Assembly: GCF_937936315.1 (NCBI RefSeq) | Contig: NZ_CALGWU010000027.1 | Location: 1 to 19,473 of the forward strand | Source: an uncultured Capnocytophaga sp. | Lineage (GTDB): Bacteria > Bacteroidota > Bacteroidia > Flavobacteriales > Flavobacteriaceae | Reading direction: 5' to 3' | Length of the DNA: 19,473 nucleotides | Made by a program: the position numbers and the translations under genes | Notes under the pieces: model-generated | The model's input: only the letters and a program-made list of their open reading frames with translations | Told to the model about the DNA's origin: nothing | Databases searched by the model: none | Shown here: positions 7,281 to 16,231 of the stretch, piece after piece | How positions within the stretch are numbered: position 1 is the stretch's first letter | Layout of the letters: each line of letters starts with the position of its first letter

Positions 7281-10200
7281 ATGCTTACGAATCAAACCGC
7301 AAGAGTCAATTTTGCTTCTGTGAAACACACCCCTGAGTATCCTGACTTTTTGGATATTCAAATCAAATCGTTTCAAGAGTTCTTTCAGATGGAAACCAAG
7401 TCGGAAGACCGAGTGAACGAGGGATTGTACCACACCTTTAAGGAAAACTTCCCTATATCCGATACTCGTAACCAATTCGTATTGGAGTTTCTCGACTATT
7501 TCGTAGACCCTCCTCGCTACTCTATACAAGAGTGTATCGAACGCGGGCTTACCTATAGCGTGCCTCTGAAAGCTCGATTGAAGCTCTATTGCACCGACCC
7601 TGAGCACGAAGATTTTGAAACTATCGTACAAGATGTATATTTGGGAACTGTGCCTTATATGACTTCCAGCGGAACATTCGTTATCAATGGTGCTGAACGC
7701 GTGGTGGTTTCTCAATTACACCGTTCTCCTGGCGTATTCTTCGGTCAGTCGTTTCACGCCAATGGTACCAAACTCTATTCTGCACGTATCATTCCTTTCA
7801 AAGGTTCGTGGATTGAGTTTGCTACCGACATCAACAATGTGATGTACGCTTATATCGACCGTAAAAAGAAATTGCCCGTAACTACACTTTTCCGTGCAAT
7901 TGGTTTTGAACGCGATAAAGATATATTAGAAATATTCGACCTTGCCGAAGAAATCAAAGTTTCTAAAACAGGGCTTAAAAAATACATCGGTCGTCGTTTG
8001 GCTGCTCGTGTACTTAACACTTGGCACGAGGACTTCGTAGATGAAGATACAGGAGAAGTAGTATCTATTGAGCGTAATGAGATTATCCTCGATCGCGATA
8101 CTGTACTCGATGAAGATAACATTCAAGAAATCTTAGATGCTGATGTAAAAACTATTCTTCTTCACAAAGAAGACAGTCAGGCTACAGATTATACTATTAT
8201 CCACAATACTTTACAAAAAGACCCTACCAACTCTGAAAAAGAGGCGGTAGAACATATTTACCGACAATTGCGTAACGCCGAACCACCCGATGAAGAAACA
8301 GCTCGCGGTATTATCGATAAGCTCTTCTTCTCAGACCAACGTTATAACTTGGGGGATGTAGGTCGTTACCGTATCAATAAAAAATTAGGGTTAGATACCC
8401 CTATGGAAAAGCAAGTGCTTACCAAAGAGGATATCATCACTATCGTAAAATATTTGATTGAGCTCATCAACTCTAAAGCAGAGGTAGATGATATCGACCA
8501 CTTGTCTAACCGCCGTGTGCGCACGGTAGGAGAGCAGTTGGCAGCTCAGTTTGGTGTAGGTCTTTCTCGTATGTCACGCACTATCCGCGAACGTATGAAC
8601 GTACGTGATAACGAGGTATTTACTCCTATAGATTTGATTAACGCTAAGACTCTTTCGTCTGTAATCAACTCGTTCTTTGGTACAAACCAGTTGTCTCAGT
8701 TTATGGATCAAACAAACCCATTAGCCGAGATTACTCACAAACGCCGTTTATCAGCTTTAGGACCTGGAGGTCTATCGCGTGAACGTGCAGGTTTTGAGGT
8801 GCGCGACGTACACTATACTCACTACGGACGCTTGTGTCCAATCGAAACCCCTGAGGGACCAAACATCGGTTTGATTTCATCATTAGCCGTGTTCTCTAAA
8901 GTAAATGGTATGGGCTTTATCGAGACTCCTTACCACAAAGTAAGCAACGGAAAGGTAGATCTTAAAGATATGACCTATCTCACTGCCGAAGACGAAGAGG
9001 GACTTAAAATTGGTATGGCTAATATCGCATTAGACGATAAAGCTAATATCATTGAGGAAAAAGTGGTTGTAAAAGAAGATGGTGACTTCCCTGTAATCGA
9101 ACCTAATGAAGTACAATATATAGACGTTGCCCCTAACCAAATCGCCTCTATTTCAGCTTCTCTTATTCCTTTCTTGGAACACGACGACGCGAACCGTGCC
9201 TTGATGGGATCAAATATGATGCGCCAAGCAGTGCCATTGTTGAAACCAGAAGCTCCTATTGTAGGTACAGGTTTGGAACGCCGCGTAGCTTCTGATGCTC
9301 GTGTGCTTATGAATGCCGAACGCGATGGGGTAGTAGATTATGTAGATGCTGAGAAAATCATCATTACTTACGATCGTACCGATGAGGAAAAACTCGTAAG
9401 CTTTGATGCTGATGAAACTGTATACAACCTTATCAAATTCCAAAAAACTAACCAAGGTACTTGTATCAACCTTAAGCCAATTGTAGAAAAAGGCGAACGT
9501 GTGAAAAAAGGACAAGTGCTTTGTGAAGGTTATGCTACCGAAAATGGAGAGTTAGCACTTGGTCGCAATATGAAAGTAGCGTTTATGCCTTGGAAAGGGT
9601 ATAACTTCGAGGATGCGATTGTAATCTCAGAACGTGCTGTACGCGATGATATCTTCACTTCTATCCATATTGATGAGTACGCACTTGAAGTGCGTGACAC
9701 TAAGTTAGGTGCTGAAGAACTTACCAATGATATTCCTAATGTATCGGAAGATGCTACTAAGGATTTGGATGAAAATGGTATGATTCGCATTGGTGCTGAA
9801 GTACGTCCTGGAGATATTCTTATAGGTAAGATTACTCCAAAAGGTGAATCTGATCCTACTCCTGAAGAGAAACTCCTCCGTGCTATCTTTGGTGATAAAG
9901 CAGGTGATGTGAAAGATGCATCTCTAAAAGCCTCTCCATCACTTTACGGGGTAGTAATCGACAAGAAATTGTTCTCTCGCGCAGTGAAAGATAAACGCAA
10001 ACGCAGTAAAGATAAAGAAGATGTAGCGCAATTAGAAGCCGACTATAATGCTAAATTCGAGGCGCTTCGTACTAAATTATTAGAAAAACTATTTAGCTTA
10101 GTAGCCGAGAAAACCTCAGAAGGTGTAGTGAACGACCTTGGTGAAGAGATTGTACCTAAAGGTAAGAAATACAGCAAAAAAGTACTTGAAGGCATTGAAG

Positions 10201-11090
10201 ATTACGCTCACCTTACTTCTGCAGGTTGGACTGATGATAAACATATCAACGGACTTATAGACGACCTCTTGCACAACTACCGCATTCGCGAAAACGACTT
10301 ACAAGGTATGTTGCGCCGTGATAAATTCACTATCGCTGTGGGTGACGAATTGCCTGCAGGTATCCTCAAATTAGCTAAGATTTACGTGGCTAAGAAACGT
10401 AAGTTAAAAGTAGGGGATAAGATGGCAGGTCGCCACGGTAATAAGGGTATCGTAGCGCGTATCGTTCGTGATGAGGATATGCCATTCCTTGAAGACGGAA
10501 CTCCGGTAGACATCGTGTTGAACCCACTTGGGGTACCTTCACGTATGAACATCGGTCAGATATACGAAACTGTATTGGGTTGGGCAGGACAAAAACTCGG
10601 TAAGAAGTTTGCAACTCCTATCTTCGACGGGGCATCACTTGAGCAAATCAATGAGCTTACTGATGAAGCAGGCGTTCCGCGTTTCGGTCATACTTACCTA
10701 TACGATGGTGGTACTGGTGAACGTTTCGACCAAAAAGCAACTGTAGGGGTTATTTATATGATCAAACTCGGACATATGATTGACGATAAGATGCACGCGC
10801 GTTCTATCGGTCCGTACTCACTCATCACACAACAACCATTGGGAGGTAAAGCCCAATTTGGTGGTCAGCGTTTTGGAGAGATGGAGGTATGGGCATTAGA
10901 GGCTTATGGAGCATCTAGTACCTTACGCGAAATCTTAACTGTAAAATCCGATGACGTAGTAGGTCGTGCCAAAACTTACGAAGCGATTGTAAAAGGTGAG
11001 ACAATGCCAGAACCAGGCTTGCCAGAATCTTTCAACGTATTGATGCATGAGCTTAAAGGTCTTGGATTAGATATCCGACTTGAAGAATAA
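7281..11090 (+). CDS. rpoB: DNA-directed RNA polymerase subunit beta
   Basis: A 1269-aa, full-length beta subunit. The rifampicin-pocket region (about residues 468-494) reads QLSQFMDQTNPLAEITHKRR and then LSALGPGG. D476, H486 and S491 correspond to E. coli D516, H526 and S531, so the pocket is wild type. The active-centre region KVGDKMAGRHGNKG and the C-terminal QPLGGKAQFGGQRFGEMEVW are intact. It forms the catalytic core with beta prime. Unusually it is not followed by rpoC: a strong terminator follows 58 bp later and the next gene is on the other strand. Confidence 0.99.
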   Translation: MLTNQTARVNFASVKHTPEYPDFLDIQIKSFQEFFQMETKSEDRVNEGLYHTFKENFPISDTRNQFVLEFLDYFVDPPRYSIQECIERGLTYSVPLKARLKLYCTDPEHEDFETIVQDVYLGTVPYMTSSGTFVINGAERVVVSQLHRSPGVFFGQSFHANGTKLYSARIIPFKGSWIEFATDINNVMYAYIDRKKKLPVTTLFRAIGFERDKDILEIFDLAEEIKVSKTGLKKYIGRRLAARVLNTWHEDFVDEDTGEVVSIERNEIILDRDTVLDEDNIQEILDADVKTILLHKEDSQATDYTIIHNTLQKDPTNSEKEAVEHIYRQLRNAEPPDEETARGIIDKLFFSDQRYNLGDVGRYRINKKLGLDTPMEKQVLTKEDIITIVKYLIELINSKAEVDDIDHLSNRRVRTVGEQLAAQFGVGLSRMSRTIRERMNVRDNEVFTPIDLINAKTLSSVINSFFGTNQLSQFMDQTNPLAEITHKRRLSALGPGGLSRERAGFEVRDVHYTHYGRLCPIETPEGPNIGLISSLAVFSKVNGMGFIETPYHKVSNGKVDLKDMTYLTAEDEEGLKIGMANIALDDKANIIEEKVVVKEDGDFPVIEPNEVQYIDVAPNQIASISASLIPFLEHDDANRALMGSNMMRQAVPLLKPEAPIVGTGLERRVASDARVLMNAERDGVVDYVDAEKIIITYDRTDEEKLVSFDADETVYNLIKFQKTNQGTCINLKPIVEKGERVKKGQVLCEGYATENGELALGRNMKVAFMPWKGYNFEDAIVISERAVRDDIFTSIHIDEYALEVRDTKLGAEELTNDIPNVSEDATKDLDENGMIRIGAEVRPGDILIGKITPKGESDPTPEEKLLRAIFGDKAGDVKDASLKASPSLYGVVIDKKLFSRAVKDKRKRSKDKEDVAQLEADYNAKFEALRTKLLEKLFSLVAEKTSEGVVNDLGEEIVPKGKKYSKKVLEGIEDYAHLTSAGWTDDKHINGLIDDLLHNYRIRENDLQGMLRRDKFTIAVGDELPAGILKLAKIYVAKKRKLKVGDKMAGRHGNKGIVARIVRDEDMPFLEDGTPVDIVLNPLGVPSRMNIGQIYETVLGWAGQKLGKKFATPIFDGASLEQINELTDEAGVPRFGHTYLYDGGTGERFDQKATVGVIYMIKLGHMIDDKMHARSIGPYSLITQQPLGGKAQFGGQRFGEMEVWALEAYGASSTLREILTVKSDDVVGRAKTYEAIVKGETMPEPGLPESFNVLMHELKGLGLDIRLEE

Positions 11091-11105
11091 TTGTTAATTA
11101 CGACT

Positions 11106-11134
11106 GACGAATTACAAATAATAAGTGATTCGTC
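11106..11134. repeat. Short inverted repeat downstream of rpoB
   Basis: GACGAAT (11106-11112) and ATTCGTC (11128-11134) are perfect inverted copies with a 15-bp spacer. They lie between the rpoB stop and the terminator. No T tract follows. The remainder of 11187-11338 is AT-rich and shows no feature I can support. Confidence 0.5.
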
Positions 11135-11148
11135 ATTCATTAGAAATA

Positions 11149-11186
11149 AAATTCCAAACTATTGAATATTCAGTAGTTTGGAATTT
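11149..11186 (+). terminator. Strong intrinsic terminator after rpoB
   Basis: AAATTCCAAACTA (11149-11161) pairs perfectly with TAGTTTGGAATTT (11174-11186). The stem can extend inward through partial pairing of the loop. TTGTTTTTATT follows. It would end the rpoB transcript, so the operon terminates at rpoB and does not read into the accessory region. Confidence 0.85.
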
Positions 11187-11338
11187 TTGTTTTTATTAGA
11201 AGTTAAGGGAAGAAGATAAAAATTGTTCTCAAGTACTTAACTAAAATTTATCTTTTCAATAACTACTAATCTATTTTGTTAGATACATTGCCTTTGCTGT
11301 ACGTTCATGTTAATATTACTTTCTATATCATTAGTCTT

Positions 11339-12445
11339 TTAATTTGCTACTTTAAAACTATAGTTTTCTGGAAAATATTTTGAAAGACCTAAGTCATTAG
11401 TATTAAATTCTAGATCTGTTATAGCTGGATACTTTAAATTAGCCTTCTTTTGCATTTTAGCGATGACTTCCTCTTCCTCCTCTTTCAAAGTCCAGTCACT
11501 TATATATGTATCAACTAATCCTACCTCATATAACTCACCTTTTACTTCTATTTTATTCGGTAGAAAATATCCTTCATATACTATACAATTATTAAGTTTA
11601 GTAGTATATGAATCTCCATCCCAAAAATCATTTGAGTACCCCTCATATTCAGTTTTATAATACTTAGCAGTATCTCTATCTATTTTTTTTATATAAGTGG
11701 GAAATTTTATAACATATTCTCCTATATATTCTCTTTGAAAATTATATTTTTCGATTTCATCTATATATTCTCCACCAAGAATATGATTTGGGTAACTTTC
11801 TTTGAATATTGTGTTATAATAAGTATATACTTCGTTTAATAAGGCACTTTTCGTGTCATACAAATAAAAAGGATATTTTCTCATCAAAGTAATATTATAG
11901 GTTTCTTGGTCTATATTATATTTTCCTGTTTTGATTATCATTTCCTTATTTACAAAGTTAAAAATGAGATCTTTGCTAATTTTTTCTATCATTTCATACT
12001 TTTTAGTCATTCGCAATTCATATTCTTCTTTTTTTTCATATTCACCTCTCTCAGCCCATTCTTTAAAAGAGGCTTCTATACATAATTTAGCCCTTTTAAA
12101 CTCAGTTAAGTCTTGGCATATCTTCTTAACTATCACATCTTTGTACTTATTTATAGCTTTATTCTTAGCAACCATTTCATCTAATGCAATTAAATTAATT
12201 CCATTTTTTTTATTATAGGCTTCATTAGCTTTCTTTTTAGTATTATAAAAAGATTCACCTGATTTATCTTTTCTCAACTTATTAATTTCAGTAAGAGGAA
12301 TGCCTAATTTTCGTAAGGTCTTATTTTCAATAGCTTGTTTTTCTATTTCAAAAGCCTTGTATGTGTGGGTAGTTTTAGTCTGTCCTAAAACATTAGTAAT
12401 AAAGCATATTACCAATAGTGTAATTAGAAATTTAATACTTTTCAT
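11339..12445 (-). CDS. Secreted hypothetical protein
   Basis: I do not recognise a named family. The 368-aa product starts with a clear signal peptide (MKSIKFLITLLVICFITNVLG, likely cleavage near residue 21) without a lipobox cysteine, so it should be periplasmic or outside the cell. It is rich in Lys, Glu and Tyr. Around residues 126-160 it has the pattern FKEWAERGEYEKKEEYELR, which resembles a motif I recall in other exported Bacteroidetes hypotheticals; no function follows from this. The gene is visibly more AT-rich than rpoB and is oriented opposite to everything around it except the decayed gene upstream. I found no good promoter. Confidence 0.7.
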   Translation of the reverse strand: MKSIKFLITLLVICFITNVLGQTKTTHTYKAFEIEKQAIENKTLRKLGIPLTEINKLRKDKSGESFYNTKKKANEAYNKKNGINLIALDEMVAKNKAINKYKDVIVKKICQDLTEFKRAKLCIEASFKEWAERGEYEKKEEYELRMTKKYEMIEKISKDLIFNFVNKEMIIKTGKYNIDQETYNITLMRKYPFYLYDTKSALLNEVYTYYNTIFKESYPNHILGGEYIDEIEKYNFQREYIGEYVIKFPTYIKKIDRDTAKYYKTEYEGYSNDFWDGDSYTTKLNNCIVYEGYFLPNKIEVKGELYEVGLVDTYISDWTLKEEEEEVIAKMQKKANLKYPAITDLEFNTNDLGLSKYFPENYSFKVAN

Positions 12446-12484
12446 TATTATTGAACTTATTAATATAATTGACTACTTTATTTA

Positions 12485-13399
12485 TTATTCTTTTGCAATT
12501 ATAGCGTCATAAAAAATTGACCAGTTACCATCTACTGTAAGTTCCTCAAGTGAACCTACCTTTATCTCCTCTCACATCATTAAAAGAGTCTTTATTAAGC
12601 TCTTTTTCTATTCTTGATGAGGAGAGTTCTTTTCAAAACATCTTCTTTTCAAGCATACACTTCATAAACAGAAGATTTTATATGATTTTATTCTATTTCT
12701 CCTACTATCATCACAAACTGTCTGCAAACTTTGATATTAAAAGAAGGTAACTCCTGCAAATATTTGTAATGGATATTATTTTTAGACAATAAATCCTTAA
12801 CTGATATATGTCTTAAGGTATCAATAGGACTCCTATTTTCATTACCTCAAAACTTAATGATTTATCAAATTCAGTCCAGCTAGTATCACGTTGTGAAGTA
12901 ATGGTAAATTGTGCTGTTTCAATAAACTTAGTAAGCTCATCAAAATTATTTACATATTTACCATTGAAATGTAAATAAGTATCTTGGGCATAGCGAATGT
13001 CTTTTAGTTTTTTGCAAACTTCAGAATAGCGTTTTTTGTTGTTTCAAAATTAACTTTATAAATAGTGTTATATAAATCGCTATTGAATGCAATAAATATA
13101 ATGAGTAATGAGATAGCTACACCAGATATAGCTAATCCTATAGTTTTTTTTCTAATCCTATTGACGGTAAAATAAAGCCTAAAAGCCAAAATAGTAGAAC
13201 TACAAGAAATAATAACCCTACCCAAGGAACTGATGATAAAAATAATACTAATGATGTGCCAAATAGCACAGCTAGGGTTATTAACGAAATAATGAACCTA
13301 ATAGTTCCAATTTTGTTTTTCTGATTGTTATTTGTTCTCGGTTGTCTAATTTTGGTGCATAGTTACGACAAATTTTTGTACTATGCAAGTTTTTAACAT
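12485..13399 (-). pseudogene. Decayed membrane-anchored protein gene
   Basis: Reading the minus strand in three frames gives one continuous protein-like path interrupted by at least five frameshifts and two in-frame stops. The order is: a worn possible zinc-ribbon start (KFCRN, near 13360), two membrane segments (IRFIISLITLAVLFGTSLVL and VGLLFLVVLLFWLLGFIL), a third (ISGVAISLLIIFIAF), then LKDIRYAQDTYLHFNGKY, DTLRHISVKD, SSVYEVYA and finally VGSLEELTVDGNW with a stop at 12485. The soluble part fits a family of membrane-anchored Bacteroidetes hypotheticals I recall (LKDIRxAQ...NGKY...DTSW...VGSL...GNW); its function is unknown to me. Three breaks are each repaired by one extra A, at runs T8 (13144-13151), T6 (13008-13013) and near 12846. 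The longest intact piece is 13004-13225. Confidence 0.75.
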
Positions 13400-13481
13400 T
13401 TATTTTTTACAGATGAGTTGTAAAAAATTAAAAATCAAATGAATTTGAATTGTTGTTAATGTGTAAAAACTGACTTTTGTA

Positions 13482-13512
13482 TTTGTGAATTCGTTGATTT
13501 ATACTATCTTTG
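13482..13512 (+). promoter_or_regulatory. Promoter of the DUF2004-like gene
   Basis: TTTG (13482-13485) and TATCTTTG (13505-13512) are exactly 19 bp apart. The -7 box ends 19 bp upstream of the ATG at 13532. This is the only clear promoter I see for the plus-strand accessory genes. Confidence 0.8.
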
Positions 13513-13531
13513 TCGCCTAAAATTAAACATT

Positions 13532-13984
13532 ATGGCTACATACAAATTACCCTATTTCGGGAAGGTTACCCTTTCTGAAGATAATGATTACCACGAAATA
13601 GAAGATGTGGATATCAACGGCTCCTCAGTGTCAATCACTATTGATTGTATGGGAGAAACACCCTCTAAAGCTCAGGGAACAGCTATTGAGCAATTGTTAG
13701 AACACTTGCCTGAACTCGACCAACAGATTCGCAACGAATTTATAAAAGTCTATCGTTCTAGCGAGGAATCTATGGTGAAAGATTATGTGCAAATAGTAGA
13801 AGAAATGGCTGATGAGCAGGGGGAAGAATTGCTCACAGCACTTGAGCTTACTAATCTCAATATCTCCCTTTTTGCGACAGAGTTTGCAGGTTTTGACTAT
13901 ACGTTGCCTGAAGTTACCGATGAAATTCTTGTAGTAATGGTAGATGAAGAAAGGAAAATCATACGCTTTACGATTGAGTCGTAA
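13532..13984 (+). CDS. DUF2004-like small acidic protein
   Basis: A 150-aa soluble acidic protein without a signal peptide or membrane segment. The opening (YKLPYFGKVTLSEDNDYHEI) followed by a short beta-rich stretch (SVSITIDCMGE), a helical middle, and the ending EILVVMVDEERKIIRFTIES resembles DUF2004. I make this assignment from memory of the family pattern, at moderate confidence. The biochemical function is unknown. It has its own promoter and is followed 53 bp later by another small acidic protein of immunity-like type. In this setting a protective or immunity role is a hypothesis only. Confidence 0.6.
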   Translation: MATYKLPYFGKVTLSEDNDYHEIEDVDINGSSVSITIDCMGETPSKAQGTAIEQLLEHLPELDQQIRNEFIKVYRSSEESMVKDYVQIVEEMADEQGEELLTALELTNLNISLFATEFAGFDYTLPEVTDEILVVMVDEERKIIRFTIES

Positions 13985-14037
13985 ATGATTTATTATAATG
14001 TTCTGCTTTAAAGTTAATTAAAAAACATCTTTTGAAT

Positions 14038-14469
14038 ATGAATTTTATTACTGAAAACCAAACCGAGTATCAAGCTCTCTTTACTTTTTGGGGAGAGGAA
14101 GAGTCTGAAATTGAGGTCTGTTTTGATGCCAAACGCCACTTTACAGAAGAAGAAAAGCAAGAAGTATTTCGGCAAGTAGCAACCAAAGTACAATGGTTGG
14201 AGGGCAACAAGGAAGCTGTTCTGCAGTTTCTCCTCAAAAATGAAGAGATAAGAGAACTCTTTGAAGTAGCCCAAGAAGACCTTGAAGAAGAAATTACTGA
14301 AGAGCAATTTTGCGAAGCCGTGTATTTCTATGATTTGTATTGTGAAGTAGGTGAAGACCTCGTCTGCACTTTTGATGTGGATACTGACCCTGATTACTTT
14401 TTGGGGCATCTGGTGAATATCAGGCTTGATGATAACTATCAACTTCATTTAGAAACGATTAGTGGATAA
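14038..14469 (+). CDS. DUF2262-like small acidic protein
   Basis: A 143-aa very acidic cytosolic protein. The ATG at 14038 is preferred over an in-frame TTG at 14032. The ending matches the DUF2262 pattern: EEITEEQFCEAV, then DLYCEVGEDLVCTFDVD, then YFLGHLVNIRLDD and a final ETISG. The N-terminal strand pair (ALFTFWGEEESEIEVCF) also fits. DUF2262 proteins are of unknown function and are seen in clusters of small immunity-type genes; that role is inference here. It probably belongs to the same transcript as the DUF2004-like gene. Confidence 0.62.
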   Translation: MNFITENQTEYQALFTFWGEEESEIEVCFDAKRHFTEEEKQEVFRQVATKVQWLEGNKEAVLQFLLKNEEIRELFEVAQEDLEEEITEEQFCEAVYFYDLYCEVGEDLVCTFDVDTDPDYFLGHLVNIRLDDNYQLHLETISG

Positions 14470-14510
14470 TAATACTGAATTGTAACTTAATGTAATATAA
14501 TATAATAATT

Positions 14511-14660
14511 ATGAATATACGTCCTGCCATCACAACTGATATAGCCTTATTGCAGGCTATTGGCAAGCAAACTTTCTATGAAACCTTTGCTGATACCCAC
14601 ACCTTCGTCTTAGGTTCTGATGCTCAAACCGATATTTTAATGAAACTGTCGATGTTTTAA
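14511..14660 (+). pseudogene. Internally deleted GNAT acetyltransferase remnant
   Basis: A 49-codon ORF whose first 29 residues (MNIRPAITTDIALLQAIGKQ then TFYETFADT) are a typical GNAT N-acetyltransferase start. The next residues (HTFVLGSDAQTDILMKL) match the usual C-terminal end of the same kind of enzyme. The whole central acetyl-CoA-binding core of about 100 residues is missing. The two ends are joined in frame, so this looks like an internal deletion, not a truncation. The product cannot be an active acetyltransferase. Confidence 0.72.
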
Positions 14661-14737
14661 GATATACAAAAAGAACATACAAGGTTAAAATAATGATCGA
14701 CAATACAACTCTCTTTGAGTTGATTTTGAAAGGATGA
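14642..14737 (+). pseudogene. C-terminal gene fragment overlapping lipoprotein A start
   Basis: A frame open from about 14642 encodes a peptide with ETVDVLRYTKRTYKVKIMID, then a tail ending LFELILKG and a TGA at 14735-14737. The stop overlaps the lipoprotein ATG as ATGA. It looks like the 3' end of a lost upstream gene. The family is not recognisable. A short version from the ATG at 14693 (14 codons) would still allow translational coupling. A hairpin CAACTC-TCTTT-GAGTTG (14706-14722) lies within it. Confidence 0.35.
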
Positions 14738-14954
14738 AATCAATAAAAATATTTAAAATGATACGTAACAAAACACTTATTTTCGCTTTACTTGCACTAT
14801 CTGCTTGTAGCAAACAATCGGGAGAAGATGAACCACAACAAATGGTATATCAGAATTCCCAACAAAGTCTCTTTGATCCCTATATCGCTCAGGGGTCTAT
14901 TTTCACAAGAGAAGTTAAAAATATGCCTTTGGCAACGAACTCTGCTGCCATAGC
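14734..14954 (+). repeat. 221-bp perfect direct repeat, copy 1
   Basis: Identical base for base to 16798-17018. Identity starts at the A of the ATG of both lipoprotein genes and ends at a synonymous difference in codon 74. It covers the signal peptide and the first 73 residues. Sequence downstream differs at many synonymous sites, which points to recent gene conversion or a recombined duplication boundary. Confidence 0.93.
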
Positions 14955-15825
14955 AGCCTATATGCCTAAGATGCCCGCAGAATATCTTCCTGAGAGATTT
15001 AAAAGCTGGTTGGTAACTTCTTTGAATACCACGAACTATAATATCCCTGTGTATGTAGTGAACTCTCACGACCCTCAACAGAAATATGCTAATTTCACCT
15101 CTACCGACAAGCGTGTAACTCACAAGGAAGACCTTGTGAAATACACAATAGGGCGTATTCCCTTGCCAAGCTATGCAGTACCAGCAGGCGGTGGTGACAA
15201 GTCTTTTGCGGTGTATGACAGAGCAACAGGAATGATGCGAGAATATTTTCACGCTGTTAAAGATGAGAAAGGTACTTGGCATTTTTCTGCTTCTGGATAT
15301 TTTTCTGCAAAACCAAATTTTAAAGATTTAGGGAAGGATAACTTTGCGATGCAGCTTACTACAGGTTCTTCAGCAGTGGTAGGAATGTTGAACCCTCTTT
15401 CTCAGATAGGAATAGAAGAGGCGAGAAAGGGTGAGATACGTCACGCTCTATCCTTTACTATTGCCAATGCTGGTAAAGGATTCTCGTACCCTGCAAAGCA
15501 AGGTGATGGGACTTCAACAAACCCTAATGCTCCTTTGGAAGGACAGTGGTTTCGCATAGACCCTAAAATAGATCTCAACAAACTAAAATTACGTCCGTTT
15601 ACCCTTGTAGTAGCCAAAGCGATACAGAAATATGGAGGCTATGCAGCCGATAAAAATCTTTTTTGCCACGCTTTCAACGCCGAGCACCCTATAAACGAAA
15701 TGGCACAAGGGAAACCTAACCCTTGGGAAAAAGGTGGAGATATCTATGAAAAATACAAAGGAATAGACCTTAATGACTTTCCTTGGCATCTCACCCAATG
15801 GGCACCTGTGGATTGGGGGAAATGA
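14734..15825 (+). CDS. Lipoprotein A, paralogue of lipoprotein B
   Basis: A 363-aa lipoprotein: signal peptide with lipobox LSAC, acylated Cys25 (Cys17 if the second Met at 14758 is the start). After Cys comes SKQSGEDE, an acidic patch similar to but further out than the K-(D/E)2 surface-export signal known in Capnocytophaga, so surface exposure is possible but unproven. The C-terminal half (GEIRHALSF 233-241, PLEGQWFRIDP 267-277, KYGGYAAD 299-306, FPWHLTQWAP 349-358) resembles a secreted family I recall mostly from Actinobacteria, with HAL, RxRLDP and RYG elements. Its function is unknown. It is about 91% identical to the protein at 16798-17889. Substitutions are concentrated at residues 91-149. 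It starts a tight five-gene unit. Confidence 0.85.
   Translation: MKSIKIFKMIRNKTLIFALLALSACSKQSGEDEPQQMVYQNSQQSLFDPYIAQGSIFTREVKNMPLATNSAAIAAYMPKMPAEYLPERFKSWLVTSLNTTNYNIPVYVVNSHDPQQKYANFTSTDKRVTHKEDLVKYTIGRIPLPSYAVPAGGGDKSFAVYDRATGMMREYFHAVKDEKGTWHFSASGYFSAKPNFKDLGKDNFAMQLTTGSSAVVGMLNPLSQIGIEEARKGEIRHALSFTIANAGKGFSYPAKQGDGTSTNPNAPLEGQWFRIDPKIDLNKLKLRPFTLVVAKAIQKYGGYAADKNLFCHAFNAEHPINEMAQGKPNPWEKGGDIYEKYKGIDLNDFPWHLTQWAPVDWGK
15607..15668 (+). repeat. 62-bp perfect direct repeat, copy 1
   Basis: Identical to 17671-17732 at the same offset inside the two lipoprotein genes (codons 292-312). The flanks on both sides differ at many synonymous positions. It is a second, shorter tract of perfect identity. 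Confidence 0.85.
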
Positions 15826-15849
15826 TTAGTAAAGATTAAATAACACTCT

Positions 15850-16221
15850 ATGGAGATTACACCAACTCTTAAAATAGAAATCTACCACGCTCTTGTGGAC
15901 TTTTTAACAGCTTACAAAACCGAAAACACCCAAGTTTTAGCTGAAAAGTTTGGCATTTCGGGAGAGTTTTTGGAGGAAATCTACGAAACGCTGGATTTTA
16001 TAGAGGACAAAAGCACTTTGCGTCTTTTTCCTGTGGAAGAAATGGACAATGAAGAAGGCGGAGGAGTAAATTTGGAAGTTTATAACTATAATAATGACGA
16101 TACTGCTGTTGGAGTAGAAGCCCATTTGTGGGACAATCAGGAATATTTTGCCATTATCAAAGGATGTTACAACCTTGGCGAGCAATTCCCTAAATTTGTT
16201 TTTCATTATTTTGAGTCTTAA
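15850..16221 (+). CDS. Small acidic hypothetical protein
   Basis: I do not recognise the family. The 123-aa product is soluble and acidic with no signal peptide. The first 50 residues are predicted helical (LKIEIYHALVDFLTAYKTEN). The second half is probably beta-rich (VNLEVYNYNNDDTAVGVEAH, then FPKFVFHYFES). It lies 24 bp after lipoprotein A and 10 bp before the DUF4240 gene, so it is almost certainly co-transcribed. A partner or immunity role for a neighbouring protein is a guess from position. Confidence 0.72.
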   Translation: MEITPTLKIEIYHALVDFLTAYKTENTQVLAEKFGISGEFLEEIYETLDFIEDKSTLRLFPVEEMDNEEGGGVNLEVYNYNNDDTAVGVEAHLWDNQEYFAIIKGCYNLGEQFPKFVFHYFES

Positions 16222-16231
16222 ATATTAGAAA

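Noticed and set aside
12495..12525. TATAATTG on the minus strand as promoter of the gene at 11339
   Set aside because: No TTTG element at the right distance and a mismatch in the TTTG half of the -7 box.
12550..12750. 66-aa plus-strand ORF
   Set aside because: It overlaps the minus-strand pseudogene, where the protein-like signal lies on the other strand.
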